Of a stretch of 64,000 nucleotides of DNA, positions 21,021 through 33,324 are shown one piece after another. The translations under genes were made by a program, and so were the position numbers. The DNA is from Styela clava (taxonomy: Eukaryota > Chordata > Ascidiacea > Stolidobranchia > Styelidae), in NCBI RefSeq assembly GCF_964204865.1, contig NC_135251.1:15934001-15998000 (forward strand), in the 5' to 3' direction. Under the pieces are notes generated by a model. It had not been told where the DNA came from. It searched no databases and saw only the letters and a program-made list of their open reading frames with translations. Position 1 is the first letter of the stretch; each line of letters starts with the position of its first letter.

Positions 21021-21585
21021 CCTCTTTGTTCCGGGAAGGTTCAATTTGTAAAAAAGATCACCCATTAAAGAATATGTCCTTAGTTCCAACGCAGACCGTA
21101 GCCCGGTTACCACAGCCGGTGGAGCGTCTTTGTTCCGGGAAGATTAGATTGTGTATAGCTGGCGTTGGACATAGCAAAATGCACAAACACACTTATAATT
21201 GTATTAGCTGCTAAATCATTGACTTTTATCGTCCGTTATATCTTTTGTTCCAATTAATGCAGACCGTAGCCCATTTAGCTCAATCGGTAGAGTGTTAAAA
21301 TTTTCATCCATCGATCAAGGAGTCAAGTGCGCTATCGGGCGCCTCTTTGTTCCGGAATGGTTTAATTTTTAAAAAAGATCACGCATTAAAGAATATGTCC
21401 TTAGTTCCAACGCAGACTGTAGCCCGATTACCACAGCCGGGGGAGCGTCTTTGTTCCGGGAAGATTAGATTGTGTATAGCTGGCGTTGGACATATCACAA
21501 TGCAGAAACACACTTATATGTGTATTAGCTGCTAAAACATTTATTTTTACTATCTGTTATATCTTTTGTTTTAATGCAGACCGTA

Positions 21586-21658
21586 CCCCGGTTAGCTCAG
21601 TCGGTAGAGCGTTGGACTTTTAATCCAACGGTTAAGGGTTCAAGTCCCTTATCGGGCG
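21586..21658 (+). tRNA. tRNA-Lys(TTT) variant, C1 and T48
   Basis: Same changes as 6396 and the same T7 terminator. Confidence 0.7.
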
Positions 21659-22779
21659 CCTTTTTTTGCGGGAAGGATCAATTTTTAAAAAAGATCACAC
21701 AGTAAAGAATATGTCCTTATTTCCAACGCAGACCGTAGCCCGGTTACCACAGCCGGTGGAGCGTCTTTGTTCCGAGAAGATTAGATTGTGTATAGCTGGC
21801 GATTGACATAGCACAATGCACAAACCCACTTATAATTGTATTAGCTGCTAATTCATTGATTTTTATCATCCGTCATGTCTTTTGTTTGACTGCACACCGT
21901 AGCCCGGTTAGCTCAGTCGGTAGAGCGTTGGAATTTTAATCCAACGGTTAAGGGTTCAAGTCCCTTTGTTCCGGGAAGGTTCAATTTGTAAAAAAGATCA
22001 CGCATTAAAGAATATGTCCTTTGTTCCAACGCAGACCGTAGCCCGGTTCCACAGCCGGTGGAGCGTCTTTGTTCCGGGAAGATTAGATTGTGTATAGCTG
22101 GCGTTGGACATAGCAAAATGCACAAACACACTTATAATTGTTTTAGCTGCTAAATCATTGACTTTTATCATCCGTTATATCTTTTGTTTCAATTAATGCA
22201 GACCGTAGCCCGTTTAGCTCAATCGGTAGAGTGTTGAAATTTTCATCCGACGATCAAGGAGTCAAGTGCGCTATCGGGCGCCTCTTTGTTCCGGAATGGT
22301 TTAATTTTTAAAAAAGATCACGCATTAAAGAATATGTCCTTAGTTCCAAAGCAGACCGTAGCCCGGTTACCACAGCCGGTGGAGCGTCTTTGTTCCGGGA
22401 AGATTAGATTGTGTATAGCTGGCGTTGGACATAGCAAAATGCACAAACACACTTATAATTGTATTAGCTGCTAAATCGTTGACTTTTATCATCCGTTATG
22501 TCTTTTGATTTAATGCAGACCGTAGCCCGGTTAGCTCAATCGGTAGAATGTTGAAATTTTTATCCAACGATCAAGGAGTCAAGTGCGCTATCGGGCGCCT
22601 CTTTGTTCCGGAAAGTTTCAATTTGTGAAAATAGATCACGCAGAGAAGATTAACGTTAGATTGTATATAGCTGGTGTTGGACATAGCACAATGCACAAAC
22701 ACACTTATAATTGTGTTAGCTGCAAAATTTTTTCTTTTTTTTATCATCCGTTATGTCTTTTGTTTTAACGCGGACCGTA

Positions 22780-22852
22780 GCCCGGTTAGCTCAGTCGGTA
22801 GAGCGTTGGACTTTTAATCCAACGGTCAAGGGTTCAAGTCCCTTATCGGGCG
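22780..22852 (+). tRNA. tRNA-Lys: tRNA-Lys(TTT), consensus copy with T7 terminator
   Basis: Exact consensus with CC and seven Ts directly after it. A strong candidate for an expressed gene. Confidence 0.94.
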
Positions 22853-23095
22853 CCTTTTTTTGCGGGAAGGATCTATTTGTAAAAAAGATCCCGCAGTAAA
22901 GAATATGTCCTTAGTTCCAACACAGGACGTAGTCCGGTTACCACAGCCGGTGGAGCGTCTTTGTTCCGAGAAGATTAGATTGTGTATAGCTGGCGATGGA
23001 CGTAGCACAATGCACAAATACACTTATAATTGTATTAGCTGCTAATTCATTGATTTTTATCATCCGTCATGTCTTTTGTTTGACTGCACACCGTA

Positions 23096-23168
23096 GCCCG
23101 GTTAGCTCAGTCGGTAGAGCGTTGGACTTTTAATCCAACGGTCAAGGGTTCAAGTCCCTTATCGGGCG
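23096..23168 (+). tRNA. tRNA-Lys: tRNA-Lys(TTT), consensus copy
   Basis: Exact consensus; twin of 7905. Confidence 0.92.
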
Positions 23169-23412
23169 CCTCTTTGTTCCGGGAAGGTTCAATTTGTAAA
23201 AAAGATCACGCATTAAAGAATATGTCCATAGTTCCAACGCAGACCGTAGCCCGGTTACCACAGCCGGTGGAGCGTCTTTGTTCAGAGAAGATTAGATTGT
23301 GTATAGCTGGCGATGGACGTAGCACAATGCACAAACACACTTATAATTGTATTAGCTGCTAATTCATTGATTTTTATCATCCGTCATGTCTATTGTTTGA
23401 CTGCACACCGTA

Positions 23413-23485
23413 GCCCGGTTAGCTCAGTCGGTAGAGCGTTGGACTTTTAATCCAACGGTCAAGGGTTCAAGTCCCTTATCGGGCG
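23413..23485 (+). tRNA. tRNA-Lys: tRNA-Lys(TTT), consensus copy
   Basis: Exact consensus; twin of 8222. Confidence 0.92.
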
Positions 23486-23981
23486 CCTCTTTGTTCCGGG
23501 AAGGTTCAATTTGTAAAAAAGATCACGCATTAAAGAATATGTCCTTAGTTCCAACGCAGACCGTAGCCCGGTTACCACAGCCGGTGGAGCGTCTTTGTTC
23601 CGGGAAGATTAGATTGTGTATAGCTTGCGTTGGACATAGCAAAATGCACAAACACACTTATAATTGTATTAGCTGCTAAATCATTGATTTTTATCGTCCG
23701 TTATGTCTTTTGTTTTAATGCAGACCGTGGCCCGGTTAGCTCAAATGGTAGAGTGTTAAACTTTTTATCCAACGATCAAGGAGTCAAGTGCGCTATCGGG
23801 CGCCTCTTTGTTCCGGAAAGTTTCAATTTGTAAAAATAGATCACGCTGAGAAGATTAACGTTAGATTGTATACAGCTGGTGTTGGACATAGCACAATGCA
23901 CAAACACACTTATAATTTTATTAGCTGCAACATTTTTCATTTTTATCATCCGTTATGTCTTTTGTTTTAACGCGGACCGTA

Positions 23982-24054
23982 GCCCGGTTAGCTCAGTCGG
24001 TAGAGCGTTGGACTTTTAATCCAACGATCAAGGGTTCAAGTCCCTGATCGGGCG
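23982..24054 (+). tRNA. tRNA-Lys(TTT) variant with T7 terminator
   Basis: Variable loop CGATC and T stem ending CCCTG, as in 8790. Confidence 0.72.
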
Positions 24055-25013
24055 CCTTTTTTTGCGGAAAGGATCTATTTGTAAAAAAGATCACGCAGTA
24101 AAGAATATGTCCTTAGTTCCAACGCAGACGTAGCCCGGTTACCACAGCCGCTGGAGCGTCTTTGTTCCGAGAAGATTAGATTGTGTATAGCTGGCGATAG
24201 ACATAGCACAATGCAAAACACACTTATAATTGTGTTAGCTGCTAAATCATTGATTTTTATAATCCGTTATGTCTTTGGTTTTAATGCAGACCGTAGCCCA
24301 GTTAGTTCAATCGGTAGAGTGTTGAAATTTTCATCCAACGATCAAGGAGTCAAGTGCGCTATCGGGCGCCTCTTTGTTCTGGAAAGGTTCAATTTTTAAA
24401 AAAGATCACGCATTAAAGACTATGTCCTTAGTTCCAACGCAGACCGTAGCCCGATTACCACAGCCGGGGGAGCGTCTTTGTTTCGAGAAGAATATATTGT
24501 GTATAGCTGGCGATGGACATAGCACAATGCACAAACACACTTATAATAGTATTAGCTGCTAATTCATTGATTTTTATCATCCGTCATGTCTTTTGTTTGA
24601 CTGCACACCGTAGCCCGGTTAGCTCAGTCGGTAGAGCGTTAAACTTTTTATCCAACGATCAAGGAGTCAAGTGCGCTAACACAAACACACTTATAATTGT
24701 ATTAGCTGCTAAATCATAGATTTTTATCGTCTGTTATGTCTTTTGTTTTAATGCAGACCGTAGCCCGGTTAGCTCAATCGGTGGAGTGTTAAACTTTTTA
24801 TACAACGATCAAGGAGTCAAGTGCGCTATCGGGCGCCCTTTGTTCCGGAAATGTTCAATTTGTAAAAATAGATCACGCTGAGAAGATTAACGTTAGATTG
24901 TGTATAGCTGGTGTTGGACATAGCACAATGCACAAACACACTTATAATTGTATTAGCTGCAAAATTTTTGATTTTTATCATCCGTTATGTCTTTTGTTTT
25001 AACGCGGACCGTA

Positions 25014-25086
25014 GCCCGGTTAGCTCAGTCGGAAGATCGTTGGACTTTTAATCCAACGGTCAAGGGTTCAAGTCCCTTATCGGGCA
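25014..25086 (+). tRNA. tRNA-Lys(TTT) variant with damaged D arm and discriminator A
   Basis: Same D-arm and base-73 changes as 9822. Confidence 0.6.
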
Positions 25087-25329
25087 CCTTTTTTTGCGGG
25101 AAGGATCTATTTGTAAAAAAGATCCCGCAGTAAAGAATATGTCCTTAGTTCCAACACAGAACGTAGCCCGGTTACCACAGCCGGTGGAGCGTCTTTGTTC
25201 CGAGAAGATTAGGTTGTGTATTGCTGGCGATGGACGTAGCACAATGCACAAATACACCTATAATTGTATTAGCTGCTAATTCATTGATTTTTATCATCCG
25301 TCATGTCTTTTGTTTGACTGCACACCGTA

Positions 25330-25402
25330 GCCCGGTTAGCTCAGTCGGTAGAGCGTTGGACTTTTAATCCAACGGTCAAGGGTTCAAGTCCCTTATCGGG
25401 CG
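25330..25402 (+). tRNA. tRNA-Lys: tRNA-Lys(TTT), consensus copy
   Basis: Exact consensus; twin of 10138. Confidence 0.92.
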
Positions 25403-26854
25403 CCTCTTTGTTCCGGAAAGGTTCAATTTGTAAAAAAGATCACGCATTAAAGAATATGTCCTTAGTTCCAACGCAGACCGTAGCCCGGTTACCACAGCCG
25501 GTGGGGCGTCTTTGTTCCGGGAAGATTAGATTGTGTATAGCTGGCGTTGGACATAGCAAAATGCACAAACACACTTATAATTGTATTAGCTGCTAAATCA
25601 TTGACTTTTATCATCCGTTATATCTTTTGTTTCAATTAATGCAGACCGTAGCCCATTTTGCTCAATTGGTAAAGTGTTGAAATTTTCATCCAACGATCAA
25701 GGAGTCAAGTGCGCTATCGGGCGCCTCTTTGTTCCGGAATAGTTCAATTTGTAAAAATAGATCACGCTGAGTAGATTAACGTTAGATTGTGTATAGCTGG
25801 TGTTGGACATAGCACAATGAACAATCACACTTATAATTGTATTAGCTGCTTAATAAACAGATTCCGACGATCCGGTATATGTTTCGTTTAACGCGGACCG
25901 TAGCCCGGTTAGCTCAGTCGGTAGAGTTACCTCAGTCGGTAGAGCGTCTTTGTTCCGGGAAGATTGGATTGTGTATAGATGGCGTTGGACATAGCAAAAT
26001 GCACAAACACACTTATAATTGTATTAGCTGCTAAATCGTTGACTTTTATCATCCGTTATGTCTTTTGATTTAATGCAGACCGTAGCCCGGTTAGCTCAAT
26101 CGGTAGAGTGTTGAAATTTTTATCCAACGATCAAGGAGTCAAGTGCGCTATCGGGCGCCTCTTTGTTCCGGAAAGGTTCAATTTGTAAAAATAGGTCACG
26201 CTGAGAAGATTAACGTTAGATTGTGTATATCTGGTGTTGGACATAGCACAATGCACAAACACACTTATTTATACTTGTATTAGCTGCTAAATCATTCATT
26301 TTTATCATTTGTTATGTCTTTTGTTTTAATGCAGACCGTAGCCCGGTTAGCTCAATCGGTAGAGTGTTGAACTTTTTATCCAACGATCCAACGATCTTCA
26401 CCCTGAAATATGGCCAATTTATAATTTAATTTATTGCAATTTGTATGTTTGTGCCTATTTTAAGTATGGTTAGAAATAAACTACTGATTACTGATTACTG
26501 AAGTAGTCAAGTGCGCTATCGGGCGCCTCTTTGTTCCGGAAAGGTTCAATTTGTAAAAATAAATCACGCTGAGAAAATTCACGTTAGATTGTGTATAGCT
26601 GGTGTTGGACATTGCACAATGCACAAACACACTTATAATTGTATTAGCTGCTTAATAAACAGATTCCGACGATCCGGTATGTGTTTCGTAACGCGGACCG
26701 TAGCCCGGTCAGCTCAGTCGGTAGAGCATCTTTGTTCCGGGAAGATTGGATTGTGTATAGATGGCGTTGGACATATCACAATGCAGAAACACACTTATAT
26801 GTGTATTAGCTGCTAAAACATTGATTTTTACCATGTGTTATATCTTTTGTTTTA

Positions 26855-29419
26855 ATGCAGACCGTAGCCCGGTTAGCTCAGTCGGTAGAGCGTTGGACTT
26901 TAAATCCAAAAAGATTTGATATACTAATCAATGAGGGGAAAGAGGAAAACATGATCGAAATCAAAAGGCTAAAATCGCAGATCGAGATAATTCAAGATGA
27001 ACGAAACAAAAGGGACATACTAATGGCAAAAATGAAAAACCTTGAAGAAGGGGAAAGGCCCACCAAAACCTTTTCTGAAAAAATCCGGCGCAGATCTAGG
27101 CAAACAACAATAGAAGAGCTGGTGACAAATGACCAAAATGTAAAAACAAATCCCGGGGAGATCATATCAATAGTAGAAAGTTTCTATAAGAACCTATGGG
27201 GCAAAGAGAATATAATGCAAGAACAATACCAAAATCGTTATCTAAACTTAATGGGCTCTTCTAAAATTGCAGATGAGGATAATATCATACTAGAAAGTTA
27301 TATCTCACAAGAAGAGGTATATAGGGCGATAAAATTTATGGGAAACGATAAATCCCCAGGATTTGATGGTCTATCCAAAGAATTCTACCTGACCTTCTGG
27401 AACTCTATTAAAAAGCAATTTACTCAACTTATGAATAACATATTATATTTCGGCCAAATACCAAAATCTGCTACCATAGCGAAAGTTAAATTAGTATACA
27501 AGAAGGGAGACAAAACAAATTTAAAAAATTGGAGGCCAATCACAACGCTCAATGCAGACTATAAAATCCTATCAAGAATCCTTGTTAAACGATTAGAACC
27601 AGTACTAAACAAGATCATAAGTCCATCCCAGAAATGCGCACTCAAGCAAAGATGTATGGAAGATGTTCATTATAATATAGACGCTATAATTAGACACTGC
27701 AAAATGAAAAATATCCCCGGATCACTAATAATAATAGACAATCTTAAAGCTTTTGATAGAGTGAATCATGACTTCTTATTTAAAATTTTACATCAAATTG
27801 GACTTGGAAATAGAATCTCAAAAGCAATTAAAAGCATGTATTACGGAATTAAAAGTCAGGTAGATGTAAACGGTAGACTCACGCAGGAAATCGATATAGG
27901 GCAAGGAATTAGACAAGGATGCCCGTTAAGTATGCTTCTCTACGCCATCAATATAGAGCCCCTAGCAAGATCGGTACAATTAAATGCCAATATACATGGT
28001 ATCCAACTGGGGAGATACGAGCATAAACTCGATCAGTTTGCTGATGATATCACGTTCGCAGTTAGAGATCAATTATCTATTACAGAAATCTTTCACGAGC
28101 TAGACAATTTCCATTTAGCAACAGGACAAAAAATAAATAAAGATAAGACCGAAGTTCTCTGTATTACAAAAGAATCGCATAATTTAGTGAACAATTCGCC
28201 ACATGGGAACTACATAAAACAAAACACCATAATACTTGGAATACAATTTGGAAATATGGACTTAAACAATATGTGGCAGGTAATCGAAAATAAGATGATA
28301 CGAACCCTAAATTACGTTAAGCTGCGAAACCTCACCTGGTATGGTAATCTGATATCAATCAACTCCATGATTATGTCTGTCATAATCTTCCATACGAGAG
28401 TAAAGAGAATCCCGAAAACGTATATAAAGAAAATCGAGAGTGCGCTGTTTAAGTTCCTCTGGCACCCGCAAAAGATAGAGGCCATTAGCAGAAAATCGCT
28501 ACAAAGAATGTGGAACGATGGTGGGATCAATATGATTGATGTTGATGCAAAAATAAAGGCATATGCAGTGGAAAAAATGAGATACATCGTGGGTAACGAA
28601 CCCCTAACTCAATTTTGGCAAATAGAGGCATTATACTCTTTGGGATCCAGAGTCAAGCAAATTAACAAGGATAGATACACCAACTCAATGCCCCACAGCA
28701 ATACTATTCCAGAGCAATGGGCATACATCCTCGACATCTATAAAGAATTGAATTTCTCGCAATCCACCTGGGAGGTTGCAAGACATAAAGACCTGTACAT
28801 GAAATTGAAGAACAACAGGACAGCCAAAGACAAACAACAGCTGCTGAATGTGAATTGGGAAGAAGCTCACCTATTTAACCATGATTATAAAAATAAGTTT
28901 ACTAACGCGGAACGAATAATCTCGTATCGCATTATAAGAGAGGGGTACATATTCGGCGATCGCTTGAGGGGAATGTCCCTCAGGTATGATATTCTCGGAA
29001 ACTTAAAAATATTAGGCTGCAAATTTTGCAAAGGGCCTGTAGACAATACAGGACATATAATTATAAACTGTAAATCAACGAGGAAATATGCGGTAAAACT
29101 TTTAAAAATTCTTAACAGCGTACTAAGCAACTCCATCAAAATAACTCTAAAGGAAATATTCTACAATAGTTACAGGGGGCATAACCGAATAGTAGTCACC
29201 AAATGTTATGTAATATGGAAAAAGAACTTAATTGGCACCAAAATAAGACTGGATATCCAAAATAAATATTTGTCCCCTATGGACGATGACATAATTTCAA
29301 AAACAATATCTCACTTTACACAATTTTTAAACACAATGGAGAACACTTTTACTAACCTTAATTTTCTCGGAATAGTAAATAACTGGAAGGAGATCCTAAA
29401 TGGATATTCAGCTACATAA
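26855..29419 (+). CDS. Non-LTR retrotransposon ORF2 fragment: reverse transcriptase with zinc knuckle (copy 3)
   Basis: The 854-codon frame gives the same protein as 11663-14227, including Asp295, FADD at 395-398 and the CCHC knuckle at 722-739. Absence of any amino-acid difference over this length indicates very recent duplication or homogenisation, or possibly an assembly duplication. The first 18 residues are tRNA-derived and the endonuclease domain is missing. Confidence 0.88.
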   Translation: MQTVARLAQSVERWTLNPKRFDILINEGKEENMIEIKRLKSQIEIIQDERNKRDILMAKMKNLEEGERPTKTFSEKIRRRSRQTTIEELVTNDQNVKTNPGEIISIVESFYKNLWGKENIMQEQYQNRYLNLMGSSKIADEDNIILESYISQEEVYRAIKFMGNDKSPGFDGLSKEFYLTFWNSIKKQFTQLMNNILYFGQIPKSATIAKVKLVYKKGDKTNLKNWRPITTLNADYKILSRILVKRLEPVLNKIISPSQKCALKQRCMEDVHYNIDAIIRHCKMKNIPGSLIIIDNLKAFDRVNHDFLFKILHQIGLGNRISKAIKSMYYGIKSQVDVNGRLTQEIDIGQGIRQGCPLSMLLYAINIEPLARSVQLNANIHGIQLGRYEHKLDQFADDITFAVRDQLSITEIFHELDNFHLATGQKINKDKTEVLCITKESHNLVNNSPHGNYIKQNTIILGIQFGNMDLNNMWQVIENKMIRTLNYVKLRNLTWYGNLISINSMIMSVIIFHTRVKRIPKTYIKKIESALFKFLWHPQKIEAISRKSLQRMWNDGGINMIDVDAKIKAYAVEKMRYIVGNEPLTQFWQIEALYSLGSRVKQINKDRYTNSMPHSNTIPEQWAYILDIYKELNFSQSTWEVARHKDLYMKLKNNRTAKDKQQLLNVNWEEAHLFNHDYKNKFTNAERIISYRIIREGYIFGDRLRGMSLRYDILGNLKILGCKFCKGPVDNTGHIIINCKSTRKYAVKLLKILNSVLSNSIKITLKEIFYNSYRGHNRIVVTKCYVIWKKNLIGTKIRLDIQNKYLSPMDDDIISKTISHFTQFLNTMENTFTNLNFLGIVNNWKEILNGYSAT
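26867..26909 (+). pseudogene. tRNA-Lys 5' part, split by retrotransposon copy 3
   Basis: Bases 1-43 with loop CTTTAAA (anticodon TTA). The 3' part is at 29900-29929 after the duplicated TTTAAATCCAA (29889-29899). Confidence 0.85.
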
Positions 29420-29841
29420 CGCAATCCACCATAAACAAAAGCATATCTGCCCAAGTGGACTCTGCAATTTTATTCATTTTTTATGTCGGAAATACCATCA
29501 CATATTAAGCGGACGTGATGAATCGGAAGCTTCACGGTGGATGTCATGCTGTGTGCGTGTTAAGCGTCACGCAGTATGTACGGAAGCCGGGGGGGCGGAA
29601 GTTGAGCTATGCTATGCATGGTGCAGACGGAAGCCCTGGGCGAAAGTTATGCTGTGACATACAGTGTATACCGAACCCCGGGGTGGAAGTTTGTGCTGTG
29701 CAATGGCGCGGCAGATACTGAAGCCTCCATAAGTTTATGACTGCTGCTTATGCAGTGGCATGCTTATGAAGCGTTATACCGATATGACACGGATATGACG
29801 TGGCATTAGACACTGATCTGTGCCTTGGAAAATTCTGATCC

Positions 29842-29884
<43 letters not shown>

Positions 29885-29888
29885 ATAA
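26910..29888 (+). mobile_element. L1/Tx1-type retrotransposon, copy 3 (5'-truncated)
   Basis: Same structure, junction and target duplication as copy 2, with a 39-base poly(A) at 29844-29882. It arrived with the 15.19-kb duplication, not by separate insertion. Confidence 0.92.
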
Positions 29889-29899
29889 TTTAAATCCAA

Positions 29900-29929
29900 C
29901 GGTCAAAGGTTCAAGTCCCTTATCGGGCG
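29900..29929 (+). pseudogene. tRNA-Lys 3' part, downstream of retrotransposon copy 3
   Basis: Bases 44-73, with AAAGG in the T stem as in copy 2. The shared change groups copies 2 and 3 apart from copy 1. Confidence 0.82.
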
Positions 29930-30777
29930 CCTCTTTGTTTCGGGAAGGTTCAATTTGTAAAAATGAACACGCCGTAGCCGTAGCCCGGTTACCACAGCCG
30001 GTGGAGCGTCTTTGTTCCGAGAAGATTAGATTGTGTATAGCTGGCGATGGACATAGCACAATGCACAAACACACTTATAATTGTGTTAGCTGCTAAATCA
30101 TTGATTTTTATCATCCGTCATGTCTTTTGTTTGACTGCACACCGTAGCCCGGTTACCACAGCCGGTGGAGCGTCTTTGTTCGGGGAAGATTAGATTGTGT
30201 ATAGCTGGTGTTGGACATAGAAAATTGCACAAACACACTTATAATTGTATTAGCTGCTAAATCATTGACTTTTATCATCCGTTATGTCTTTGGTTTTAAT
30301 GCAGACCGTATCCCAGTTAGTTCAATCGGTAGAGTGTTGAAATTTTCATCCAACGATCAAGGAGTTAAGTGCGCTATCGGGCGCCTCTTTGTTCCGGAAA
30401 GGTTCAATTTTTAAAAATGATCACGCATTAAAGACTATGTCCTTAGTTCCAACGCAGACCGTAGCCCGATTACCACAGCCGGGGGAGCGTCTTTGTTCCG
30501 AGAAGATTATATTGTGTATAGCTGGCGATGGACATAGCACAATGCACAAACACACTTATAATAGTATTAGCTGCTAATTCATTGATTTTTATCATCCGTC
30601 ATGTCTTTTGTTTGACTGCACACCGTAGCCCGGTTAGCTCAGTCGGTAGAGCGTTAAACTTTTTATCCAACGATCAAGGAGTCAAGTGCGCTAACACAAA
30701 CACACTTATAATTGTATTAGCTGCTAAATCATAGATTTTTATCATCCGTCATGTCTTTTGCTTCAATGCGGACCGTG

Positions 30778-30850
30778 GCCCGGTTAGCTCAGTCGGTAGA
30801 GCGTTGGACTTTTAATCCAACGGTCAAGGGTTCAAGTCCCTTATCGGGCG
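30778..30850 (+). tRNA. tRNA-Lys: tRNA-Lys(TTT), consensus copy
   Basis: Exact consensus; twin of 15585 at an offset of 15,193. Confidence 0.92.
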
Positions 30851-31500
30851 CCTCTTTGTTCCGGGAAGGTTCAATTTGTAAAAAAGATCACGCATTAAAT
30901 AATACGCAGACCGTAGCCCGGTTACCACAGCCGGTGGAGCGTCTTTGTTCCGGGAAGATTAGATTGTGTATAAGCTGGCGTTGGACATAGCACAATGCAT
31001 AAACACACTTATTTATACTTGTATTAGCTGCTAAATCATTCATTTTTATCATTTGTTATGTCTTTTGTTTTAATGCAGACCGTAGCCCGGTTAGCTCAAT
31101 CGGTAGAGTGTTGAACTTTTTATCCAACGATCAAGTAGTCAAGTGCGCTATCGGGCGCCTCTTTGTTCCGGAAAGGTTCAATTTGTAAAAATAAATCACG
31201 CTGAGAAGATTCACGTTAGATTGTGTATAGCTGGTGTTGGACATTGCACAATGCACAAACACACTTATAATTGTATTAGCTGCCTAATAAACAGATTCCG
31301 ACGATCCGGTATGTGTTTCGTTTAACGCGGACCGTAGCCCGGTTAGCTCAGTCGGTAGAGCGTCTTTGTTCCGGGAAGATTGGATTGTGTATAGATGGCG
31401 TTGGACATATCACAATGCAGAAACACACTTATATGTGTATTAGCTGCTAAAACATTGATTTTTACCATGTGTTATATCTTTTGTTCTAATGCAGACCGTA

Positions 31501-31573
31501 GCCCGGTTAGCTCAGTCGGTAGAGCGTTGGACTTTTAATCCAACGGTCAAGGGTTCAAGTCCCTTATCGGGCG
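31501..31573 (+). tRNA. tRNA-Lys: tRNA-Lys(TTT), consensus copy
   Basis: Exact consensus; twin of 16308. Confidence 0.92.
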
Positions 31574-32053
31574 CCTCTTTGTTCCGGGAAGGTTCAATTT
31601 GTAAAAATGAACACGCATTAAAGAATACGCAGCCGTAGACCGGTTACCACAGCCGGTGGAGCGTCTTTGTTCCGGGAAGATTAGATTGCGTATAGCTGGA
31701 GTTGGACATAGCACAATTCACAAACACACTTATAATTGTATTAGCTGCTAAATCATTGATTTTTATCTTCCGTTAAGTCTTTTGTTTTAATGCAGACCGT
31801 AGCCCGGTTAGCTCAATCGGTAGAGTGTTAAACTTTTTATCCAACGATCAAGGAGTCAAGTGCGCTATCGGGCGCCTCTTTGTTCCGGAAAGTTTCAATT
31901 TGTAAAAATAGATCACGCTGAGAAGATTAACGTTAGATTGTATACAGCTGGTGTTGGACATAGCACAATGCACAAACACACTTATAATTGTATTAGCTGC
32001 TAAATCATTGATTTTTATCATCCGTCATGTCTTTTGTTTTAACGCGGACCGTA

Positions 32054-32126
32054 GCCCGTTTAGCTCAGTCGGTAGAGCGTTAGACTTTTAATCCAACGGT
32101 CAAGGGTTCAAGTCCCTGATCGGGCG
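32054..32126 (+). tRNA. tRNA-Lys(TTT), degenerate variant with T7 terminator
   Basis: Same stem mismatches as 16861. Confidence 0.6.
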
Positions 32127-33251
32127 CCTTTTTTTGCGGAAAGGATCTATTTGTAAAAAAGATCACGCAGTAAAGAATATGTCCTTAGTTCCAACGCAGA
32201 CGTAGCCCGGTTACCACAGCCGCTGGAGCGTCTTTGTTCCGAGAAGATTAGATTGTGTATAGCTGGCGATGGACATAGCACAATGCACAAACACACTTAT
32301 AATTGTGTTAGCTGCTAAATCATTGATTTTTATCATCCGTCATGTCTTTTGTTCGACTGCACACCGTAGCCCGGTTACTACAGCCGGTGGAGCGTCTTTG
32401 TTCCGGGAAGATTAGACTGTGTATAGCTGGTGTTGGACATAGCAAATTGCACAAACACACTTATAATTGTATTAGCTGCTAAATCATTGACTTTTATCAT
32501 CCGTTATGTCTTTGGTTTTAATGCAGACCGTAGCCCAGTTAGTTCAATCAGTAGAGTGTTGAAATTTTCATCCAACGATCAAGGAGTCAAGTGCGCTATC
32601 GGGCGCCTCTTTGTTCCGGAAAGGTTCAATTTTTGAGAAAGATCACGCATTAAAGACTATGTCCTTAGTTCCAACGCAGACCGTAGCCCGATTACCACAG
32701 CCGGTGGAGCGTCTTTGTTCCGAAAAGATTAGATTGTGTATAGCTGGCGATTGACCTAGCACAATGCACAAACACACTTATAATTGTATTAGCTGCCAAT
32801 TCATTGATTTTTATCATCCGTCATGTCTTTTGTTTGACTGCACACCGTAGCCCGGTTAGCTCAGTCGGTAGAGCGTTAAACTTTTTATCCAACGATCAAG
32901 GAGTCAAGTGCGCTAACACAAACACACTTATAATTGTATTAGCTGCTAAATCATAGATTTTTATCGTCTGTTATGTCTTTTGTTTTAATGCAGACCGTAG
33001 CCCGGTTAGCTCAATCGGTGGAGTGTTAAACTTTTTATACAACGATCAAGGAGTCAAGTGCGCTATCGGGCGCCTCTTTGTTCCGGAAATGTTCAATTTG
33101 TAAAAATAGATCACGCTGAGAAGATTAACGTTAGATTGTGTATAGCTGGTGTTGGACATAGCACAATGCACAAACACACTCATAATTGTATTAGCTGCAA
33201 AATTTTTGATTTTTATCATCCGTTATGTCTTTTGTTTTAACGCGGACCGTA

Positions 33252-33324
33252 TCCCGGTTAGCTCAGTCGGTAGAGCGTTGGACTTTTGATCCAACGGTCA
33301 AGGGTTCAAGTCCCTTATCGGGCG
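33252..33324 (+). tRNA. tRNA-Lys(TTT) variant, T1 and G37
   Basis: Same changes as 18059, followed by T7. Confidence 0.68.

Larger units (their letters stand above)
527..31362 (+). pseudogene. tRNA-Lys 5' fragments with normal D arm (family)
   Basis: These fragments keep the consensus D arm (GCTC/GAGC) but stop after base 26 and run into TCTTTGTTCCGGGAAG. Starts: 527, 1328, 4830, 10711, 11511, 16144, 20020, 25903, 26703, 31337. At 527, 10711 and 25903 the fragment is 44 nt because part of the D arm (CTCAGTCGGTAGAG) is tandemly repeated. Their spacer carries the distinctive ATAGATGGCGTTGGACAT variant, so they are a separate lineage from the CCAC/GTGG fragments. Confidence 0.78.
4121..32915 (+). 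pseudogene. 3'-truncated tRNA-Lys pseudogenes (three deletion classes)
   Basis: Class 1 stops at GTGCGCTA and runs into ACACAAACACACTT spacer, losing the acceptor 3' strand: 4121-4186, 9421-9486, 15435-15500, 17657-17722, 19311-19376, 24613-24678, 30628-30693, 32850-32915. Class 2 stops inside the anticodon arm (CTTTTAAT, then AGCACAATGC): 4994-5032 and 20184-20222. Class 3 loses the acceptor 3' strand after CCCT and continues with TTGTTCCGGG: 6712-6775 and 21902-21965. Each class has one shared junction, so each arose once and was amplified with its unit. Confidence 0.75.
275..33072 (+). pseudogene. Full-length tRNA-Lys pseudogenes with destroyed T arm (family, 32 copies here)
   Basis: Each is 73 nt and keeps acceptor ends and anticodon position. 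The T arm reads AAGGAGTCAAGTGCGCT, where the stem cannot pair and the B box GGTTCAAGTCC is lost. The anticodon stem also has a mismatch (TTGAA against TCCAA). Starts: 275, 709, 3804, 4578, 6079, 7018, 7335, 8538, 9104, 9571, 10459, 10893, 15118, 15892, 16609, 17340, 17807, 18994, 19768, 21269, 22208, 22525, 23730, 24296, 24763, 25651, 26085, 30311, 31085, 31802, 32533, 33000. Copies at 3804, 15118, 18994 and 30311 also begin with T instead of G1. Without a B box, pol III transcription as a tRNA is unlikely. Confidence 0.82.
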
